Shown here piece by piece: positions 56,385 to 64,000 of a DNA stretch of 64,000 bases; within the stretch, counting starts at the first letter, position 1, and each line of letters begins with the position of its first letter. Source of the DNA: Colletotrichum lupini (lineage: Eukaryota > Ascomycota > Sordariomycetes > Glomerellales > Glomerellaceae); the NCBI RefSeq assembly GCF_023278565.1, contig NC_064675.1, forward strand, positions 310,001 through 374,000, read 5' to 3'. The notes beneath the pieces are model-generated. The model saw only the letters and a list, made by a program, of their open reading frames with translations, did no database searches and was not told the origin of the DNA. The position numbers were made by a program, and so were the translations under genes.

Positions 56385-59300
56385 ACTTTTTTCATATGTT
56401 AAAGCAGAAATCGTATTTTACGGTCACCCCACTACCTAGGATAGGGTCTAGACTAGTGTAGTAACTTATAAATAGGGGTTATAGAGATTTACGGCTTAAG
56501 AGATACTTTAATTTCGTAATATATTAGATTATATAGTAGTATATAAAATTGCGTAATATTATACCTTAATATAAAAGTTTTTCTTCTTTTTATAACTTTA
56601 TTATAGAAATAACTACTGCTTTTTACCCTTTTATAAGTAAAAATCACTTTTTACTTAAGTTATTAAACTAATAGCTCGCTTATAAATATTATAATATAGA
56701 TTTATAATAACTTCTAGTCTTTATATAAGACGTTACTAAACTAATTAACCTTACGATACCTCTTTATAAAGCTATTTTAAAACGACCGATTAATAATAAT
56801 ACTTATATAAGCTCTACCCTTTTCGTATAATAAGAACGTATAAACGTATAAGCTTCGATATTAATAAAATCTCTTTTTATAGGCTTAAAGGAGCGGGAAC
56901 GAAGTATTTAATAAATAAAAAAGGAGCTAAAGTAATTATTAATAATTAATATCTTTATTATATTATATAACGTATCCTTTTTTTAAGAACGAACTTAATA
57001 GTTTCTAAGTAACGACTTATATTAATATTTAAGTTATTAAGAAGTTCATTAGGAAAGTTTAGTTTAATTACTTCTCGACGTTTATTCTATATTAAGATAT
57101 AATACGATCTATTATTTTATATTTTATAATAAACTAGTAAATTCTTTTAATAAAGTAGATAGTATTTTTAATTAATATAAAGAATCCTTATAATATCTTA
57201 GAATATTATAAAGTAGCGTATAAAGCTATAAGTTTAGAGAGATTCCTTTTTAAAGCTGCGATTTTATATAAAAAAGATAATTATTAACTTTTTATTATTT
57301 TTTAAATTAGAATTAAGTCGCTAGTTATTAAACCTTAGTTAGTAAAAAAGGGAAAAGGTCGTATAAAGCTAATTATAACTAAAACTTTAGGCAAAACGAC
57401 GTATAGAAATGTTCTAAAAATACGGCTTTTAATAAGTATTAGTATTAAACTAACAATAAAAATTAAGGAGGAATTATTAGTTAAGTAAGAAAAGAAGATC
57501 GTTAAAAAGGAGGTAAAGGCTAAGAAAAAGGTTAAAAAAGATAAAAACGATAGAAAAGACGAGATTATAGTAGTTCGATAAGAAGATAAAGTTTATAATA
57601 ATAAATAACCTAGTATATTATAAAAATAGAAACGAGTATTCTCGTTAGTAAATAGTTTAAAGTAAACTATAATTATATTTATAATTCCTTTTTGTCCTTA
57701 GTATTACTCGTAATTACGAAGCTATTTAATATTCTAAGATTAATTCTAAAGTCTTCTAATCTCTACTTAACCTATATAATACTACCCTATAGTTTACTAA
57801 GTAAAGTAATTTCTAGTTAGAGCTTATTATATATATATTACTTTAAATAAATACGAAGATATTAATACGCTTTAAAATAAGGATAATTAGCCTCACTAAA
57901 CTTCGTACTTTTAGCTAACATAGTTAGGGAGCCCTTAATAATTAAGGTATAAATCTATAAAGTAGCTTAAGGAAGATATGCGTCTAGATTATTACTATTC
58001 TAAATAGTATTTAATAGTTATTAAACTTAGTTTTAGTTAATTAGCTATATAAAGTCTTATATAGTTCGTAACGTAGGTTAATAATATAGTTACTATAGCT
58101 AACTAAAAATAACGTAAGGGCGACCTTTTTAATAACGAATTCGATAAGAGTTCCAAATTTATACGAAATTAATAAAATCAGAACGAATTAGTAATATATA
58201 CGTAAATAGAAGTATAATCTAGTTAGAGACTATATTTATATAAAATAGCCCTTAGAACTTAAGTAGTTAGAAGTATTCTTATAAACGTAAATATACTTAT
58301 ATATACTAAGATATATATTACTTACTTACTAATATGCTAATCTATTTTAATAAAAACGATTCTACTAACTCTTAATCTTAACGTTATAAATACTTTTACT
58401 AAAGATTTAGTAATTATAGAATATAATTAGACTTTTTGTTATTAAACGGTATTATAAAAGGTAATAATAAATACTAGACGTAAGAACGGTTTCTTTCCCT
58501 TAGTCTAAACGAACTCGTAATAATATAAATCCCCGTTATTAAATAATAATAAAATATTATATAAGTATATTCTAGGACGTATAAGTAGAAACCCCTATAT
58601 AAAACTATATAATAAACTGCGAATAAGTATTAATACTAATATAGATCTTAAATCTAAATAGTAGAAGCTTATCGTACGTATTTAAAGACTAAATATAATT
58701 TAGTTTAGGAGTCGTAAACCTTTTACGATAGTACCTCATCTTACTTAACCGATCTTAAACTTATTATAAAAAGGTTTTACGATATATAAAGTATAGTTTA
58801 TCTTAGCTAATAGTATAAGCTTATTAGTAAACTTATATATAAAAATACTCTTTACCGTACCCTTTAATACGGCAAATAACCTCTAATATACTAAAAAAAA
58901 ACTTTTCTAATTATTATTATATAATTACGAGCTATTTTAGTATTTATTATTACTAAAGCTAATTCTATTAACGAAGTATTAATAATCCTATAGCTATAAT
59001 TATAAATCCTTTAGACTAGAGTTAAAAAAGGATATCTTTATTATTTAAGTATTATTAAAAGAATAATTCTTAAATACGAATTAATAAATCCTTAAAAAAG
59101 ACCGTATACTCTTCTCGTTATAAGTCCTATTTCGTAAGTTAACGTTCGAAAGTTCGCTTTATAATTTTAATACTAAAAACTATAAAAATATATATAATAA
59201 TTATATTATAAGTCTAATTACTCTCTAACTTTATAATAATTATCGTTCAATATAATAAAAGATTAATATATAGTCGTACTATTTTAAGAAAGTAGTAATA

Positions 59301-61245
59301 TATAAAATAAGAAACTAAAAAAGAAATTTTAAGTAAGGGGTAAATGTTTATATATAATTATAGCGATATATAGGGGTATCCTTTTATTTATAAAGTCTTA
59401 TAAGTATATATATAGAAATATAGACGCTTATGGGGATCTATAACGCTAAAAAGGATAGAAAAGTATATAATAATAATATATAATAAATAAAAGTTCTATA
59501 ATTTTATTAAAAACGTTAAACTTTAGGGGGAGCCTTTATACGGTTAATTACGGCCTTTTATAGGCTAAACTAAGTATATATACTCTAGCTTATAGTTAGT
59601 AAGTACCCTACGACTCCGTAGGGGCCTTACTACCCGAGTATTAAGCCTAACCGTACTATATCCTAATATATACTTATATAAACTCCTATACTATACTATA
59701 TAAAAATATTAAATTAATTACTCTTTACTTAGAGTTTATATAAGTTAGTAACGCTCCTTATAATCCTATATACTATTATATATACCCTCTTTATTATTTT
59801 TAGCCTATTTAGCTACTTATTTAAGGGCTTTTATTATTATACAGAGGTATATAGTAGGGATAATACCTAGAGACTTAAATAGAGCGCTAATACGGACTTT
59901 ATTACGGCCCTTATAATTATAACCGCGCTTAACGACTTTAGTAAGCGTATTACGAGCTAATACGAACTATTAGTAAACTATAAATAAATATAAAGTAGTA
60001 TAGGGTAACGTATAAGTAATAACGGGAGGTATAATAAGTATATACTCGTATATAGTAAATATATAGTTATAACTAGAGTAGCCCTTACTTATAAAGGTAA
60101 CGTAATTAGTAAAAATGCTTTTACCGGCCTTATAACGGGCGCACAACTTAGTATTAGTTTTAGCGTCGCTATATATAGTTATTTAAATAGTATCGGTAGC
60201 TTAAGTATAAGTTATAGTAATATCCGGGGGTATATAACGGCTATTCTTAATAATTTTAAAATTAAGCTTAATCTAACGCTAGGGCTAGATTATATAAGTT
60301 AATATAATAATATTAAATAGTATAGGGTAGTATATACTAACCTATATAATACTAAGGTTATAGATTTAGTAGAAAGTCTTTAAAAGGGAAGATAAAGAGT
60401 TTATAAATAATATAAAAATCTATATAATAAGGAAGCTGTTATATAGAGGTATACGTATTAGTAAGGAGGTAAGAGGTTATTTTATAAGATATAAAGTCGT
60501 TAGGGTACTACGTAGGTTAGTATACGGGGACCGTTAGGAGCTATATACCCTTAATACGGGCTAGAACGCTATATTAAGCGCTTATTATAAGTATTATATA
60601 GCGTACGCAATTATTAAGAAAAGGAGTATCTTATACGAAATTATTAATATATATACGTAAATAGTTAATACTGAAGAAAAAAGTAAATAAAAAGAATTAA
60701 ATTATAAATAGGTATATACGCGTAATTATACTTATAATTGCGCGTACATTAGCCCAAAAAGAAGTATAATTACTAATTAATAAAAATTGTACTAGTAATT
60801 GCGCATAAAATTGCCTAATTATACTTAATTAATATTTCTAATTAGCAAATCGCGAATATTATACTTATAATTGCGTATATAATTAGGTAATAATAATAAA
60901 AATAAAGTAAAAAAGGGTATAAAGTATAATAAGGTAAAATATAATCGCTAATAAGTAACTATAGGGGCGTAAGCGGATTACTTACCTTACTTAAGGAATA
61001 TTAGGTTAGTTAAGAGGAAAAGGAAATTAATTAGTAGTGGAAATTAGTAGGGAGGATATGCCCCCTAGTTACCCTACTTTCGCTAGGCGGCATAACCGCC
61101 CTTATATAACTACTACTGCCTATAGTCGTAAGTAATTCCTTGTAATAATATACGGGATTTATTATAATATTTATTTATATATATAAGAAAGTCGCGCTAT
61201 TAATGCCTAAAATTTACGGTGGCCGTAGGTCTATTAGAAAGAACG

Positions 61246-61287
61246 GTTTTGGCGGAGTGCCTCTTGCAGTCTGCCGTAGGCCCCATC
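61246..61287 (-). repeat. Right terminal inverted repeat
   Basis: In reverse complement begins GATGGGGCCTACGGCAGACT. It retains CCG where the left copy has CTG, a C-to-T difference. Confidence 0.85.
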
Positions 61288-61535
61288 CTAGCGTCACATC
61301 TCATGCACTAAACATTCGGCAGTGATGGGAGGGCGAACCCAGCAAGCTTTACGGCGCCTTCTGCACCCCAGAAGCCGCTAAGTGAGGTTGATATTGGCAA
61401 AGGCTGGGGAAGACTGCGGGGAAGTGGCAGGGGCCAAAGCTCACAACTTCACAAGCGACTACTCAAATAGCATGATGTGAGGGATCGTTTCTTAGCTACT
61501 ACTTATCTGCCCAGGAAGAATTAGTTCCCGACGCT
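61288..61535. other. 3' region of MBL gene
   Basis: Normal-composition DNA resumes here; no feature is seen before the MBL stop codon. Confidence 0.5.
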
Positions 61536-62731
61536 CTATGGCCTTCCATGTGCTTTGATTCTGTTCAGAACAGTGTCATCAAACATGGGGTGTAAGATTG
61601 ACATCAACACAGCATCGCTGCCATCCTTGATGAACTCGGCATCATGGGCCATCGCAATGTGCATCCCATACTCCTCGGCTGCTTTTCTGAGTCTGGAAAT
61701 CGTATCAAGTGCTTTGTCTAGATCTTCATGCAAGCAGAATCGGGATCCGTCGTCCATTTTGACGTTGGCGATTTCTCGGCGACCAAGAAAAATATCCCTG
61801 CTCGGAAGTAAGCCTGTTGTTCAGTGACGGTCGGAAGATGAGTCCATTGCAAGAGGCTCTTTGAAGGACGGCGTGGAATCCCTCAGGATGACGATAGTTG
61901 ACGGATATGCACTGACCTTGAATGACAGCAGTCACTTGCCATGACAATGCGTTCGCCTGATTCTAAATAGGCGCATGCTGCGAGATTTCCTGCCATATGT
62001 CCAGGGGCTTCGATGATCCAAAGACTGCCATCTCCGAAATAATCCAGTGCTGATTCGAATGGTCCCCAGGACTGCCACGAGCCTTCGAGCTCTTGAAAAT
62101 TTTCCGTCCGAAATTTGTCATCGCCGAAAATCCGAGAGTCCCATTGAACCATCGGCTGGATTTCGTCATTCTGGATATGCCCTGGAGAGCAGTGTAAAGC
62201 TGTCCCGCGGCCAAAGATGACCTTGGCGTTGGGGAATTCGTCTTTGATCGGACGACAGTGGTCCCAATGTGCGTGACTGCGGGCCGGTTAATTCTCCTGG
62301 CATTCGAATAAACGTCCTTGGATTTGCCCATAGAAATACCTGAAGAGCACTGTGTCAATGTCCGAAGTCTTCACACCAATGTCTTGCAACTGTTCTGTAA
62401 GCCGTCGACGTGGTCCAACTGGATTGCAGCTCGTCCAGTGGTAATTCAACACGAACGGGGTATACATTTGCCGGTTCTGTTGGACGTCAAAGCGTGAGTA
62501 TTGTATATCAGTCTAATTCTCTCGACTTACATCACTAATACCAAGATCCCAAAGGATCTTGCGGCCTGACGCTCTATGATGGATGTAAAAACACCAGTTG
62601 TAGAGGAAATATGGCCTGTCATGCCCATCTGCGTGGATCTTTGTGTCGTCTGTTGTAGTGAGACCTCCGCCATCAAGTAAGGTCAATTCGACAGCACTAC
62701 CCGAGAATGGAAGAGTTTTGATGCCCTTCAT
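61536..62731 (-). CDS. MBL-fold metallo-hydrolase (lactonase-like)
   Basis: Four exons: 62731-62531, 62476-62340, 62276-61917 and 61797-61536, 319 aa. The metal motif HAHWDH begins exon 3 (SHAHWDHCRP), APGHMAGN supplies the third His and SDCCHS the bridging Asp. RKILWDLGISD is the usual strand before it. The family includes lactonases for acyl-homoserine-lactone-like substrates and hydrolases found in secondary-metabolite loci; substrate unknown. The last intron (119 nt) is longer than the others, its acceptor fixed by the frame that gives DIFLGRREIANVKMDDG. A truncated relative lies at 51905-52529. Confidence 0.85.
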
Positions 62732-63382
62732 GTTGTTTCGATGAGAGTATGTCTTGCCGCGAAATTTCCTTGGTAGTTACCCCAAGCCATCAGGCGACCA
62801 GAACGGATGCGACCTGTCTTCATATAATAATGCATCAAGCTACCTCCACGTCAAAGCTCCCCCGCATTGTCTTGCGTGACATTTTGCATGTAAACATAGC
62901 CACCAGGGCACTTGTTCCTCAATTTGAGGCCCTCATTTCAACACTCTCGTTGGGATGGCGAGGTGCAGCACAGGATGGCCAATGTTGTTGCATGGCGAAG
63001 AAAGAATTTGCATGGATTATCATCCACTTACTTGATTGCTTGTTGCTTTAATTTTCTTAAGCTGGTTGTTTGTGAAACATTGGTTATTGCCGCCACACTC
63101 TTTGTTTGCTCAATAGTTCCATGTTCCAACCCCTTACCTCTCGACTTTCGGTTTGCTCACCGCCGTTTCGGCTTTACCGCGTGGTAAAAGGCGTCCATGT
63201 CGGTAGATAAATCCCAGCCGTGTCCTAGGTACTTGGACCTATGATAGCATCTGGCTCACGGGGAAGATATTTCCTCAGCAGAGAGCGATATGAGACACTC
63301 TCAATCCTCTTGAACATAAATATCTAGTCTCACTTATCTTCATACTGCAGAATTCTATTCCGATAAATGTGAAGCTGAATAT
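62732..63382. other. Intergenic: promoter of MBL gene
   Basis: Short frames only. It lies between the MBL start and the stop of the BBE-like gene on the same strand. Confidence 0.5.
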
Positions 63383-64000
63383 TCAGAGAGCTGGTTTCGC
63401 CTGTGCGTCGATATCGAAACCCTTGTATCCCGTAAACAGACTATCAGGATCCCACCGCCTTCGGATCTCCATGAAGCGAGCACGAGCTGAATCCGTCCAT
63501 ACTTTGATCTGGAATCACCTTGATGTCAACAGTGTTGTCGGCTAGGTTCAGTAAGGAGAGAACACATACCTCAGGTGAATGCAAGGAGTTCTTGGATTGG
63601 TCAAAATCGGCACTGTAGATCCCACAGGCAACTGCTTCAGCCTTTTTGTACGAGGCCCGCATGGTTTCTCGTACTCGGGACACAAGGGCAGGGTCCTTCC
63701 AGCCACTGAATGTTGATATATAGTACTGCTGAGGAATACTGTCGGATTGGAAGTCCAATTCGACCGCGGCATACAGCCGACTGCGCAGGGGCCAATTGGG
63801 GGCCCTATTTACGATTATCGTAGCCAGCCCAACCTACGGTTGGAACCTCCTTTTTACACCTACGCAGATATTCATATAGTTCAATTGATCTCTTCGTCAA
63901 CTACGGTTCGAACCAATTACCCTGTAATAGGGATACCAACAAATACTGAAGACAGCATCTCTCTCATCTGGTTTAATAGTATCGCAGATATATATATAGC
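63383..64000 (-). pseudogene. BBE-type FAD oxidoreductase, interrupted by solo LTR and cut by window edge
   Basis: C-terminal part of a berberine-bridge-enzyme-like oxidase. Last exon 63508-63383 reads IKVWTDSARARFMEIRRRWD then PDSLFTGYKGFDIDAQA, the family ending (RWDP, near-terminal helix). A 61-nt intron (63569-63509) precedes it. The previous exon (from 63570 upward) carries QQYYISTFSGWKDPALV and is split at 63740 by a 202-bp solo LTR. Across the LTR the frame continues as PDERDAVFSIP, so the insertion is clean. A likely acceptor (ACCAG) lies near 63977. Such enzymes oxidise alcohols, amines or alkaloid-like substrates with covalent FAD. The insert carries stops, so the gene is inactive unless the LTR is spliced out. 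Confidence 0.82.
63740..63941 (+). mobile_element. Solo copia LTR with 5-bp target duplication
   Basis: 202 bp starting TGTCGGATTGGAAGTCC and ending GGGATACCAACA, flanked by AATAC at 63735-63739 and 63942-63946. It is the least mutated LTR in the window and serves as the reference for the other four. A solo LTR arises by recombination between the two LTRs of one full element. Confidence 0.95.

Larger units (their letters stand above)
56343..61287. mobile_element. 4.9-kb RIP-mutated tract with 42-bp inverted termini
   Basis: The ends 56343-56384 and 61246-61287 are inverted repeats identical at 40 of 42 positions, and base composition changes sharply just inside them. The inside is extremely TA-rich with no frame of useful length. 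This is what an old DNA transposon (class II) hit by RIP would look like. No transposase could be read, and no clear target duplication is seen: TA or GCC at the inner edge are possible but coincidental-looking because the inverted repeat continues outward. Nested repeats, such as ATTATACTTATAATTGCG near 60735 and 60866, suggest several elements inside. Confidence 0.6.

Noticed and set aside
60700..60910. Repeated AT-rich motifs, possible CRISPR-like array
   Set aside because: Repeats are irregular, only a few copies, and lie in RIP-mutated eukaryotic DNA; nested transposon ends are a better reading.
56343..61287. TA target duplication of a Tc1/mariner element at the inverted-repeat tract
   Set aside because: The inverted repeat continues outward past TA to GATGGG on both sides, so TA is probably internal; the true boundary is unresolved.

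Overview
The window is nuclear DNA of a filamentous ascomycete (Pezizomycotina). Genes carry short introns of about 48-119 nt with GT...AG ends and CTAAC/CTGAC-like branch points. There are zinc-cluster and C2H2 regulators with fungal domains, secreted plant-cell-wall hydrolases, a terpene synthase and an E-class P450. Long TA-rich tracts look like repeats destroyed by repeat-induced point mutation (RIP). A plant-associated Sordariomycete is my guess; the species cannot be read from the sequence.

Layout. (1) 1-14 kb is ordinary gene-sparse DNA: a small basic single-pass membrane protein, a RING-finger protein, a tail-anchored-like hypothetical, a SnoaL-like protein, a GPI-anchored GH17 beta-glucanase and an intron-containing tRNA-Leu(AAG). 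(2) 14.2-23.5 kb is a compact carbohydrate-use group: an MFS sugar transporter and a GH3 beta-glucosidase diverge from one 721-bp promoter holding three zinc-cluster-type palindromes. A Zn2Cys6 regulator (8 exons) lies tail-to-tail with the beta-glucosidase, followed by a GH28 polygalacturonase. (3) 25.6-31.5 kb looks like a small terpenoid locus: a zinc-lacking MDR oxidoreductase, a class I terpene synthase (8 exons) and a divergent P450 cut off by a retrotransposon just after its presumed I-helix. (4) 31.5-38.5 and 44.8-51.9 kb are two inverted 7.1-kb Ty1/copia elements with 205-bp LTRs, heavily RIP-mutated. Between them lie a rhodopsin-domain gene fragment, a secreted GH43, an EthD-like protein, an SDR and a dienelactone-hydrolase fragment. 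(5) 51.9-56.0 kb has a truncated metallo-beta-lactamase-fold gene and a 934-aa C2H2/fungal-trans regulator. (6) 56.3-61.3 kb is a RIP-mutated tract bounded by 42-bp inverted repeats. (7) 61.5-64.0 kb has an intact MBL-fold gene and a BBE-type FAD oxidoreductase interrupted by a solo LTR with a perfect 5-bp target duplication.

Both full-length copia elements lack matching target duplications and join fragments of unrelated genes, so their ends look like rearrangement (or misassembly) breakpoints rather than simple insertions. The left part reads as stable genome and the right part as a decaying accessory region where a metabolic locus was broken up by elements and then mutated. Exon structures were deduced by hand from splice motifs, reading frame and family motifs; no search was run.
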